From contig CAZQAE010000071.1 in NCBI GenBank assembly GCA_964591275.1, positions 1 to 24,911 on the forward strand: 24,911 nucleotides of DNA, read 5' to 3'. This DNA is from G963674685 sp964591275 (lineage in GTDB: Bacteria; Lernaellota; Lernaellaia; JACKCT01). Under the pieces are notes generated by a model. It saw only the letters and a program-made list of their open reading frames with translations, was not told where the DNA came from and did no database searches. The translations under genes and the position numbers were made by a program. Positions 9,728 through 16,662 of the stretch are shown piece by piece; within the stretch, counting starts at the first letter, position 1, and each line of letters opens with the position of its first letter.

Positions 9728-10210
9728 ATGAGACCTATTTATTTTTTTATGATTTTCTCGATAATGTGTTTGTCCATCATGTGCATGCCAGAATTCGAAG
9801 ATGATGACGATGAAGACGAAGGCGGCAGTGAAGAGAGTTGCGATCACATCGACGTAGCCTGCTCCGAGGAACTGATGTGGGCGAAAACCGACAACGGCGA
9901 GGGACTTAGCTTTACGGATGCTGAAACCTATGCCGATGATTTTACTTTGGCCGGTTTCTCTGATTGGCGACTGCCGAGTGCGGGTGAACTATCAGCCCTT
10001 CATGACGCGGGCAATCCACAGGACACTGAATGTGATGGCGAGCCCCGCGTTTATATCGTCGATCCATTTGAACTGTCATGCAGCGTTATGTGGTCCGGTG
10101 ATCTCGACAGTGACACAACAGCCTGGGCATTCAATTTTGAACTGGGCGAAGACTGGAGCGGCGCACTGGAATCCACCACGCCTCGCGTCCTTGTCGTGCG
10201 CGATCTGTAA
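9728..10210 (+). CDS. Lcl/DUF1566-domain protein with acidic N-terminus (160 aa)
   Basis: The start chosen is ATG 9728, preceded by GGAGG (9719-9723); an upstream in-frame GTG at 9653 would add a charged extension in front of the signal peptide. Residues 4-18 are hydrophobic, with Cys14 and Cys19 as possible but non-canonical lipoprotein cysteines (Met at -1). An acidic stretch follows directly (EFEDDDDEDEGG). The body carries the Lcl C-terminal/DUF1566 signature: ELMWAK near the start, F-x-D-A-E-x-Y-A, and FSDWRLPSAGELSALHDAG. It lies 34 bp upstream of the DUF4384 gene on the same strand, so cotranscription is plausible. DUF1566 proteins are poorly characterised surface proteins; no enzymatic role is visible. 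Confidence 0.8.
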   Translation: MRPIYFFMIFSIMCLSIMCMPEFEDDDDEDEGGSEESCDHIDVACSEELMWAKTDNGEGLSFTDAETYADDFTLAGFSDWRLPSAGELSALHDAGNPQDTECDGEPRVYIVDPFELSCSVMWSGDLDSDTTAWAFNFELGEDWSGALESTTPRVLVVRDL

Positions 10211-10244
10211 AATATTTTCACGTAAGTAATTCCAGGAGAAAAGC

Positions 10245-11420
10245 ATGACGCCTCTCAGAGTCAAGGCCGCTTGCAGATACTTCGCCGGATGCGCAGTTGT
10301 CACTTTTGTCATCCTTGTCTTCGGATTTTCCACCGCTTTTGCCGAGCGTATGTCCGTTGATGATTTAAAAAAAATCGCGTTCGGCGATCCGGAAAAATAC
10401 TCCGTACTGGTTATGAATTTCAGTGATTACTCCGGTGATCCCACCCTGCGCGGTCTGGCGGTTGCCGCGCCGAATGAAATCGCACGCCAGATACGCAGCC
10501 GCACAAAGCTTAATGTGAAGCGAGTTGTGGAACTGGAAAGTAACGTGAGCAGGCCAGAAGATCAGACCGAACTTTCCCTGGGAACATTTTCCCTTAAGTT
10601 TAATCCCAAGCAAATTAAGGGATGGCTTAAGAAGCGAAAACTGGCGATGGTGATTGAAGGCGATTACGCGCAAATTGGGCGCGAGCTGAGACTGACCGCG
10701 CGTATGATCGATCCGAAAAAAGAGGAGCAGGTAGGAAACGATATCCAGGTTCGAGGCGATGTCATCCAGGCGCCTCTTCTTTTAGACCAGCTTACCGAAA
10801 AAATTGTCATGGCCTGGCCTTGGACAATAAGGCGCAGCGATATAAAAGACGATGCCAACTCATCGAGTTGGGGCCAGGGATCGACGGCCACTCAACCCCA
10901 TCAGCCGGCGGCGGCAGCATCTCCAATAGTAATCACGCAAAGCGACCTGCGTGGCGTCAGCGCGAAAAATTTCGACGTGAGCAAAATATTTGGCGGATCG
11001 CGGTCGGATAAAAGTATCAATGTCAAAGTCACGATGGATAGATCAGAATATAAAATCGGCGACATGGCTCACATCAGCGCAAAGAGCAATGTGGACGGAT
11101 ACCTGACTCTGATCGACATTGCGACATCCGGCAACGTGCAGGTGATTTTTCCCAACCATTGGCAAACCAACAACTTCGTCCGCGCAGGGCAGAAAATCGC
11201 GGTTCCGGACACCGGCGAGACAGATTACATCATCGTCGATGGACCTGCGGGAACCAACAAAGTTTTGGCGGTCATTACGCGGGAGCCTTCGGCTTTGACA
11301 TTGCCCGATTTGTCTCAGGGAGTCGGCAGAGTAACCTATCGAGACCTTAAAATTATGCCGAAAACATTGAAATCCACCAGTTACAATTACAGCATCACTA
11401 AATTCGAGATCACCCCCTAA
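10245..11420 (+). CDS. Secreted DUF4384-domain protein (391 aa)
   Basis: ATG 10245 follows an AGGAGA ribosome site. An N-terminal signal peptide (hydrophobic 17-29) has a probable cleavage after AFA, near residue 33. Residues about 38-195 form an alpha/beta domain beginning SVLVMNFSDYSGD, with DPTLRGLAVAAPNEIARQI and VIEGDYAQIGRELRLTARM; this resembles periplasmic FlgO/TolB-N/CsgG-like domains. A low-complexity linker follows (QPAAAA). Residues about 266-360 match the DUF4384 pattern: YKIGDMAHISAKSNVDGYL, VQVIFPN, AGQKIAVPDTG, then VLAVITREPSAL. The family is usually found in envelope or secretion-associated proteins of unknown mechanism. The location is likely periplasmic. No catalytic residues were recognised. 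Confidence 0.85.
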   Translation: MTPLRVKAACRYFAGCAVVTFVILVFGFSTAFAERMSVDDLKKIAFGDPEKYSVLVMNFSDYSGDPTLRGLAVAAPNEIARQIRSRTKLNVKRVVELESNVSRPEDQTELSLGTFSLKFNPKQIKGWLKKRKLAMVIEGDYAQIGRELRLTARMIDPKKEEQVGNDIQVRGDVIQAPLLLDQLTEKIVMAWPWTIRRSDIKDDANSSSWGQGSTATQPHQPAAAASPIVITQSDLRGVSAKNFDVSKIFGGSRSDKSINVKVTMDRSEYKIGDMAHISAKSNVDGYLTLIDIATSGNVQVIFPNHWQTNNFVRAGQKIAVPDTGETDYIIVDGPAGTNKVLAVITREPSALTLPDLSQGVGRVTYRDLKIMPKTLKSTSYNYSITKFEITP

Positions 11421-11655
11421 CAGGGTTTTCTGCACGACGAATGCAATCCGGTTTTCGTTCGTGCCGGGGAAAAAGCCGCGAAAACGTGAGGGCTTTCGGC
11501 ATTGTTGCGTGTATGACAGGTGAAGACGACATGAGGATTGGGCCTGGGAACGCAAGAATAGTACGGGGACAAGAAAAAATAATTTTGGAGAATCGATATT
11601 TCCGGCAAACTCCAAAAGGATTATCAACGGGTTCCTGGCCGTTGAGCAGGATCTA
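11421..11655. other. Intergenic stretch without a convincing gene
   Basis: The 235 bases between the DUF4384 stop and the bidirectional hairpin hold only short open frames without ribosome sites or recognisable domains. The long minus-strand open frame across 11043-11687 is antisense to a real gene. I see no RNA motif or promoter here. Confidence 0.6.
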
Positions 11656-11700
11656 AGAAAAAAAGGACTTGGAGTTTTGTACTTCAAGTCCTTTTTCTTT
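11656..11700. terminator. Bidirectional intrinsic terminator
   Basis: The arms AAAGGACTTG (11662-11671) and CAAGTCCTTT (11685-11694) form a 10-bp stem with a 13-base loop, flanked by A-rich and T-rich tracts on the two sides. On the minus strand it lies immediately after the tRNA and ends it; on the plus strand it could end transcription from the DUF4384 gene. Confidence 0.9.
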
Positions 11701-11772
11701 AGGCCTGGAGGGATTCGAACCCACGGCCAAGGGATTAAGAGTCCCCTGCTCTGCCAGCTGAGCTACAGGCCC
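11700..11772 (-). tRNA. tRNA-Lys (anticodon CTT)
   Basis: On the minus strand the sequence folds as a complete 73-base cloverleaf. The acceptor stem is GGGCCTG/CAGGCCT (G1-U72 wobble), the D arm GCTC-AGCTGGCA-GAGC, the anticodon stem GGGGA/TCCCT around loop CTCTTAA (anticodon CTT, reading AAG), the variable loop TGGCC, and the T arm GTGGG-TTCGAAT-CCCTC with one U-U mismatch. The discriminator is A. No CCA is encoded; the next bases are AAG. A consensus promoter lies upstream and a hairpin terminator directly downstream. Confidence 0.95.
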
Positions 11773-11782
11773 ACGCGGGCGC

Positions 11783-11810
11783 ATTATAGGTTTCGCTTAG
11801 TGAGTGTCAA
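11783..11810 (-). promoter_or_regulatory. Consensus sigma-70-type promoter for tRNA-Lys
   Basis: On the minus strand TTGACA (11805-11810) and TATAAT (11783-11788) are both perfect matches, separated by 16 bases. The -10 element ends 10 bases before the first base of the tRNA. Confidence 0.88.
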
Positions 11811-11829
11811 GTTCTCCTGAATGGCAAAA

Positions 11830-11840
11830 CCAATTATTGG
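11830..11840. promoter_or_regulatory. Small palindrome between divergent promoters
   Basis: CCAAT-T-ATTGG is a perfect 11-bp palindrome overlapping the -35 element of the plus-strand promoter. It could be an operator, but a site this short can occur by chance. Confidence 0.3.
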
Positions 11841-11864
11841 CAATATGCCTGATTTGGGTATAAT
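11837..11864 (+). promoter_or_regulatory. Promoter for the PEGA gene
   Basis: TTGGCA (11837-11842) and TATAAT (11859-11864) lie 16 bases apart, ending 26 bases before the ATG at 11891. It is back-to-back with the tRNA promoter; the two -35 elements are 26 bases apart. Confidence 0.8.
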
Positions 11865-11890
11865 TTAGCCAAGTGGCATAAGGAGAACAC

Positions 11891-12949
11891 ATGATCCATC
11901 ACCTCATCGCTTTTCTCATCGTTATCGGGCAACCGGCGGGCGCCGATGTTCTGTCCGTAGAGAAATTCTTCGGCGTTTTTACCTTTTCGGACATTTCCGC
12001 CGAAGGGCACATGAGCGGTTTTTTTCAGTTTAATTCAGACCACACCTGGTTTCAGGTTGTGCATGTTGATAAAAACCATGATCAGGTACCGGAGGATGTT
12101 CACATCGAACGCGGCGACTATCGCGTGAAATTGAATGAGAAGAAACGGCCTGTTCTTTTCATGACAATAAGCGACGGCGGTGAATATTTCCCATCTCAGA
12201 TCATTTTCGCTAATGGGAAAGTCTCTTCATTCGTTGCCATGAACAGAGCCTTTCACAGGCGAAAATCGGGTATGCCTTATTTCGATCACAGCCGAAATAA
12301 GATGCCGCTGGCAAAGGGCATATATGTTGATTCCAAACCTAGGGGAGCGCGGGTTTTCATCGACGGGAAATATGTCAAAGGGCTTACGCCGCTGACGATT
12401 GAAAAACCGACGGCGAAAATGGAGCACATCATCAGGCTTGAATATAAAAAAAGACCTGCGCGCCAAAAAACCGTGCGCCTCGGAGTTGGCGAAAACCTGA
12501 ACATCCATTTTGATCTGCTCCAAGCCGATACAGAACTCTGGGTTCGCAGTCGTCCCGATACGCGACTCATTGTCGATGGCCGTTATCGGGGTGAAACAAC
12601 AATAAAATTAAATGATCTTAGCGTCGGTGAGCACAAATTGTCCTTTCGATTGCCCTCATTAGGCTTGAGCCACACGGAAATCGTTAATCTCGAACAAGGG
12701 AAAATTACCAAGATATCCAGGGATTTTTTGGGGCGAGTCCGCATTCGCGTCGGCAAGCCAGTCGATGTATTTTTCAAGGAAAAACTGATCGGAAAAGCTC
12801 CCGGCGATGAGATCGAGCTACCCATTGGCAGAAAAATCCTTAAGCTTGTCGATCAAAAGGGCGAAGTAAAACACCTTTCTTTGAAGATTGAACTTGACAC
12901 ACTTATCAACGTGGAAAGGTCTTTTGACGATCTCGATGCGCCAATGTGA
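11891..12949 (+). CDS. Secreted PEGA-repeat protein (352 aa)
   Basis: ATG 11891 is preceded by AAGGAG (in cataaggagaacac). A short signal peptide covers residues 1-18 (MIHHLIAFLIVIGQPAGA). Residues 20-135 are a beta-rich domain I do not recognise, with FGVFTFSDISAEGHMSGFF and FNSDHTWFQVVHV. Residues about 143-210 are a PEGA domain (GIYVDSKPRGARVFIDGKYV ... TPLTI). A second PEGA-like unit (about 214-282: LWVRSRPDTRLIVDGRYRG) and a degenerate third (about 284-340: FFKEKLIGKAPGD) follow. PEGA domains are small beta modules of bacterial envelope proteins. The gene has its own promoter, and the HDOD gene follows 138 bp downstream on the same strand. Confidence 0.85.
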   Translation: MIHHLIAFLIVIGQPAGADVLSVEKFFGVFTFSDISAEGHMSGFFQFNSDHTWFQVVHVDKNHDQVPEDVHIERGDYRVKLNEKKRPVLFMTISDGGEYFPSQIIFANGKVSSFVAMNRAFHRRKSGMPYFDHSRNKMPLAKGIYVDSKPRGARVFIDGKYVKGLTPLTIEKPTAKMEHIIRLEYKKRPARQKTVRLGVGENLNIHFDLLQADTELWVRSRPDTRLIVDGRYRGETTIKLNDLSVGEHKLSFRLPSLGLSHTEIVNLEQGKITKISRDFLGRVRIRVGKPVDVFFKEKLIGKAPGDEIELPIGRKILKLVDQKGEVKHLSLKIELDTLINVERSFDDLDAPM

Positions 12950-13087
12950 CACAATAATTGACAAATGGCTGAATATTTATCCGAAAAATGCCGATGTTAA
13001 CGATAGGATTAGGAAGTGCTTGGCCGAAGTGGCGTCGTGCACTGAAATCTCGGCAAGGGGTCGAGTATAAAAAACGAAGAGGGCTGG

Positions 13088-13972
13088 ATGACAAATTTGA
13101 TACTAAAAAAGCTGGATGAGGTTGTCGATCTTCCAAGTTTGCCGGAAATTGTGACAAAACTTTCCAACGCAATCGAAGATCCAAACACAAGCGCTACGGA
13201 TCTTTCCATTATCATGGCTGATGACCCGGCGATTACCGCAAAAGTCTTACGGCTTGTCAATTCCGCATATTATGGAAGAACCGCATCCGGTCGAGAAATC
13301 ACATCGGTTTCATACGCCATCGCAAGAATGGGCTTTAGGGAAATTCAGAACATTGTATTTTCCCTTTCCGTTTTCAATCTCTTTGAATCCAAAACCGCGA
13401 TCGTCAACCTAAAGGCTTTTTGGCATCATTGCATTTCAGTCGCCATCGCGACTCGCGTTATCCATGATTACGCCGCTGCTTCATTTGAGGGTGCCATTAT
13501 AGTCGACCGTGACTCACTGCATGTGGCAGGGCTCCTGCACGACCTGGGCATTCTCGTACTCAACCAATACTTTCATAGCGACTACGAAAAAGCCTTTGCC
13601 CTGTCGGGAAGTTCAGGAATTCCCTTGCACGAAGCGGAGTCAGCGGTGCTTGGTGTAGACCACGCGGCGGTTGGCGCTCATCTGGCCCGACATTGGAAAC
13701 TGCCCGACAGCGTTGTTCATGCTATCGAAATGCATCACAATCCCAGCGGCGGAGAGCTGAGCGAGTACGACGCCCAACTGGTTCGGATCGTCAATCTGGG
13801 TGATTTCATATGCAATCTTCACTGGCCCGAGGATATCAGTGAAAACCTTAGCGGCGACGCTCATCTGTTCTCCTTGAAATCCCTTAAGCTACCTATGAAA
13901 AATTTGACTGAGATTCTTGACCTGGTTGAAGAAGAAGCTTCGCGTTCTGAGGTTCTTGTTGCCCTGATCTAG
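13088..13972 (+). CDS. HDOD-domain regulatory protein (294 aa)
   Basis: The HDOD domain fills residues about 14-220, with the typical N-terminal signature LPSLPEIVTKL, followed by DDPAITAKVLRLVNSAYYG, SVSYAIARMGF and AGLLHDLGILVL (His151-Asp152). The conserved later His is in EMHH near residue 218. HDOD proteins are related to HD-GYP phosphodiesterases but generally lack the full metal site; they act in signalling, often in motility, stress or cell-cycle control. There is no receiver domain or signal peptide, so it is probably a cytoplasmic stand-alone protein. The ribosome site is weak (GAGGGCTGG before ATG 13088). It may be read through from the PEGA gene, as no terminator lies between them. 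Confidence 0.9.
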   Translation: MTNLILKKLDEVVDLPSLPEIVTKLSNAIEDPNTSATDLSIIMADDPAITAKVLRLVNSAYYGRTASGREITSVSYAIARMGFREIQNIVFSLSVFNLFESKTAIVNLKAFWHHCISVAIATRVIHDYAAASFEGAIIVDRDSLHVAGLLHDLGILVLNQYFHSDYEKAFALSGSSGIPLHEAESAVLGVDHAAVGAHLARHWKLPDSVVHAIEMHHNPSGGELSEYDAQLVRIVNLGDFICNLHWPEDISENLSGDAHLFSLKSLKLPMKNLTEILDLVEEEASRSEVLVALI

Positions 13973-14076
13973 AATCCCCTAATACTGCCATATGTCACTT
14001 AACAAATAACTTTAACCGATAAGAAAGATTATAGAGAAATTTACTGAAAATCCGATTTTGTTCACAATTTTCAATA

Positions 14077-14105
14077 TTGACAAGGCAGGAACCAGGCAAT
14101 AGTAT
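14077..14105 (+). promoter_or_regulatory. Promoter for the outer-membrane barrel gene
   Basis: TTGACA (14077-14082) and TAGTAT (14100-14105) are separated by 17 bases, 29 bases before the ATG at 14135. The upstream sequence is AT-rich, as in UP-element-like regions. Confidence 0.65.
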
Positions 14106-14134
14106 CACTGGCGTCTAAACCTTTGGAGGGATTG

Positions 14135-14893
14135 ATGACCAAGCACGTTGCATTAGGAATTGGGATTTTCGGTGTTTGTTTGAGCCTTTTGGCGGGTTTT
14201 GCCTACGCGGCAGACGGTGAACCCAGGGATTCCGGTTTCGTTTTAGCCTTCGTACCACGGGTGCATATTCTAAATTTGGATGAAGAAATCACCTGGGAGG
14301 ACACGGTTTCCACCGGCGTGGTAGGCGAGCAAACTCTTGAAATGGACGAAACCGAATTCGACGTTAATGAGTCGCTTGGAGTCTATTTCAACCTTTCGTA
14401 CATCACGTCTGGATACGTCTTCTTCGGCTTGGAATTCGGTCATCAAGTATTTCTCGGAACCGTCGAAGGCGACCTGAAATCAACAACCGGAGACGGAACC
14501 TTGCTCAATAACTCTTTGGGTGAGGACGGTGCTGAATCCACGCATGAGTACAACATCAAATCAACGCAATTGGGCGGATTTGCCGGACTCTATCTCCACA
14601 AAGCCCCCATTCGGCCCTATATTCAGGCTGGCGCCGGAGCGGCCTTTGAGGAATTGAGTTTCATGGATGAAGAGTATAAGTCTGAAGGCATGCCGCTTTA
14701 CGCCTTCGGATCAGCCGGCATCGACTTTTTTGCAAGTGAACATTTGTGCGTGGGCGGCGGAGCACGTCTTGATCAATTCCTCGGCGAGTCTTTCAGCAAG
14801 GACTATACCGAAGACGGAAACGACCATGAATTTACGACGGATGTGAGCCGCCTACCGCTTAGCGCATTCTTCAAAATCGGATACATGTTCTAG
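14135..14893 (+). CDS. Outer-membrane beta-barrel protein (252 aa)
   Basis: ATG 14135 follows GGAGG (14125-14129) at good spacing, so I prefer it to the upstream TTG at 14123. A signal peptide with the tail GFAYA is probably cleaved before ADGEP (about residue 26). The mature protein alternates hydrophobic and polar residues in strands such as LGVYFNLSYITSGYVFFGLE and LGGFAGLYLH, has IRPYIQAGAGAAFE in the typical penultimate position, and ends in FFKIGYMF. The terminal Phe is typical of BAM-inserted barrels. Size and pattern fit an eight-stranded OmpA/OmpW-like barrel, with acidic extracellular loops (EMDETEFDVNES). A strong terminator follows. Specific function unknown. Confidence 0.82.
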   Translation: MTKHVALGIGIFGVCLSLLAGFAYAADGEPRDSGFVLAFVPRVHILNLDEEITWEDTVSTGVVGEQTLEMDETEFDVNESLGVYFNLSYITSGYVFFGLEFGHQVFLGTVEGDLKSTTGDGTLLNNSLGEDGAESTHEYNIKSTQLGGFAGLYLHKAPIRPYIQAGAGAAFEELSFMDEEYKSEGMPLYAFGSAGIDFFASEHLCVGGGARLDQFLGESFSKDYTEDGNDHEFTTDVSRLPLSAFFKIGYMF

Positions 14894-14916
14894 AAAACTA
14901 AAAAAGAACCTTTGAT

Positions 14917-14953
14917 GCAAAACCAAACCGGAAGGTTTGGTTTTGCTTTTTTT
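14917..14953 (+). terminator. Intrinsic terminator
   Basis: A perfect 13-bp stem, GCAAAACCAAACC / GGTTTGGTTTTGC, with a GGAA tetraloop is followed by seven T. It ends the barrel gene just before the convergent aldehyde dehydrogenase gene. Confidence 0.95.
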
Positions 14954-14954
14954 A

Positions 14955-16478
14955 CTACTTGAAAAGACCGCGTATCCCGCTCAATTTTGCGCCAACGCCC
15001 TGTCCCCACACTGTTTTTAGGGAACTGAGGAATATTCGGTATTTTGTAAGAGTATATGGATAGCGGAAAAGACTCCAAGGGGGTTGGTAAGGCAGGTCGT
15101 AATTCACGTGGTACGGAATGCACAAATCACGAAGCCCGTCATCGCCGTGAACTCGACCAAGGCCGCTTTTTTTGACTCCGCCCCAAGGAGTTTCCGGCAG
15201 GCCGTAGGTTATCAGAACTTCATTGACCATAACGGTTCCCGCCTGGAGCTTTTCGGCGATTCTCTGTCCCTTGTATCGATCCGCCGTGAATACATAGGCA
15301 TTGAGACCATAGGGCGAATCGTTGGCGCGTCGCACGGCTTCATCGATGTCTGAAAATTTCATTATCGGCATTGTCGGCCCGAATGTTTCCTCTTTCACGC
15401 AGTCCATGTCATCGTTGACATCCACCAACACAGTCGGGGCATAAAACAACCCCGGACCGTCTATTTTATAGCCCCCCGTGAGAATTACCGCCCCGTTATT
15501 GCGAGCTTTGTCAACATGGTCCGCGACAATTTTCAACTGATGGGGGTCCTTCATGGGACCCATCGATATTCCGTCCTTGAAGGGATCGCCGATCTTCATC
15601 TCCTTAACCACCTCAACAACTTTATCGACAAATTTTTGATAGATGGATTCGTGCACGTAAACTCGCTCCACGGAGGCGCAGACCTGTCCTGCGTTGGCAA
15701 AAGCTCCCCAGGCGATGCAACGCGCCGCGTGGCCGATGTTCACATCTTCGCAGACGATAACGGGGTCTTTGCCTCCAAGTTCCATTGTGCAGGGGATAAG
15801 GTTTTTGCCGCATTCCGCGGAAACCTTTTCACCAGTGGCGACCGATCCGGTGAAATTCACATAATCGACGCCGGCTCCAATAAGCTTGAAAGCCTCTTCG
15901 CCTTTCATCGGCAGAACTTGATATAAATTGGGATCAAGACCGATTTCCAGCATCAGTTCCCGTGTTTTGATGGCGATCAAAGGAGTCAGACTGGCAGGTT
16001 TTTGAATGACGGCGTTGCCGGCGATAAGAGCCATGATGATTTCGCCGACAGGGATTACGAAGGGGAAGTTCCAGGGGCCTATGACAAACACTACGCCGCG
16101 CGGCTTGTAATGAATATAGCTTTTTCGATACTTCAACCTGCGCATGGAAATAGGTTGTTTTGAAAGAATTGCGGCGGCATGGCCGCAGTAGTAATCGGTT
16201 ATTTCCACGATAGGCAACACCTCCGTGGCCATGGCTTCCATAAGAGGTTTCCCGTTTTCCAAAGCGATGGCTCGGCAAAAATCATCTGCTTTGTCTATCA
16301 GGGCTTTCTTAAAACGCTGGAGCACCTTGACTCTTTGGGAAAGAGGCTTTTTTGCCCAAAGTTCCTGCGCCTTTTTCGCCCGTGCTATCGCTTTGACGCC
16401 CTCTTTGGCGCTAATGCCTTTGACTTCGCCGATCTTTTCTCCGGTTGCCGGATTTGTCACTTCGATCAAATGGCTCAT
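14955..16478 (-). CDS. NAD(P)-dependent aldehyde dehydrogenase (507 aa)
   Basis: I start at the ATG whose first base is 16478, giving MSHLIEVTNPATGEKIG, because GGAG lies about nine bases upstream; an open frame to 16502 would add eight residues. Features of the ALDH superfamily: PWNFP with Asn137, Lys160 in VIQKPAS, NFTGSVATGE (Rossmann region), catalytic base Glu233 in MELGGKDP, nucleophile Cys267 in NAGQVCASVERV, and EETFGPTMP. The C-terminal extension (about 465-507) is rich in aromatic and basic residues (WSLFRYPYTLTKYRIF) and could aid membrane contact; some class 3-like ALDHs do this. It would oxidise an aldehyde to its acid with NAD(P). It lies downstream of AOR on the same strand, which suggests a shared aldehyde substrate. 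Substrate unknown. Confidence 0.93.
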   Translation of the reverse strand: MSHLIEVTNPATGEKIGEVKGISAKEGVKAIARAKKAQELWAKKPLSQRVKVLQRFKKALIDKADDFCRAIALENGKPLMEAMATEVLPIVEITDYYCGHAAAILSKQPISMRRLKYRKSYIHYKPRGVVFVIGPWNFPFVIPVGEIIMALIAGNAVIQKPASLTPLIAIKTRELMLEIGLDPNLYQVLPMKGEEAFKLIGAGVDYVNFTGSVATGEKVSAECGKNLIPCTMELGGKDPVIVCEDVNIGHAARCIAWGAFANAGQVCASVERVYVHESIYQKFVDKVVEVVKEMKIGDPFKDGISMGPMKDPHQLKIVADHVDKARNNGAVILTGGYKIDGPGLFYAPTVLVDVNDDMDCVKEETFGPTMPIMKFSDIDEAVRRANDSPYGLNAYVFTADRYKGQRIAEKLQAGTVMVNEVLITYGLPETPWGGVKKSGLGRVHGDDGLRDLCIPYHVNYDLPYQPPWSLFRYPYTLTKYRIFLSSLKTVWGQGVGAKLSGIRGLFK

Positions 16479-16633
16479 TTTTAAAATCTCCGACGGCATC
16501 AACCTGCTGGATTGTTGCTGGGACTAAAAGTTAGTTGGGGCCTATGCAACGACACATGGATCAAGCAACCGGTGGGATCGCTTATCGCTCGTCCCAAAGG
16601 CTTCGCACAATGCCGAAAACGAGGCTTTTCGTC

Positions 16634-16652
16634 GTTAACGGAAATCGTTAAC
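16634..16652. promoter_or_regulatory. Perfect inverted repeat between AOR and ALDH
   Basis: GTTAACG-GAAAT-CGTTAAC is a perfect 7-bp dyad with a 5-base centre, located 10 bases past the AOR stop in the 184-bp AOR-ALDH spacer. There is no T-run after it on the minus strand, so it is a poor terminator. It could be an operator or an mRNA-processing hairpin. Confidence 0.4.
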
Positions 16653-16662
16653 AGGCTCTTTG

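Noticed and set aside
11043..11687. Minus-strand open frame of 214 codons across the DUF4384 gene end
   Set aside because: Mostly antisense to DUF4384 coding sequence and with no protein-family pattern.
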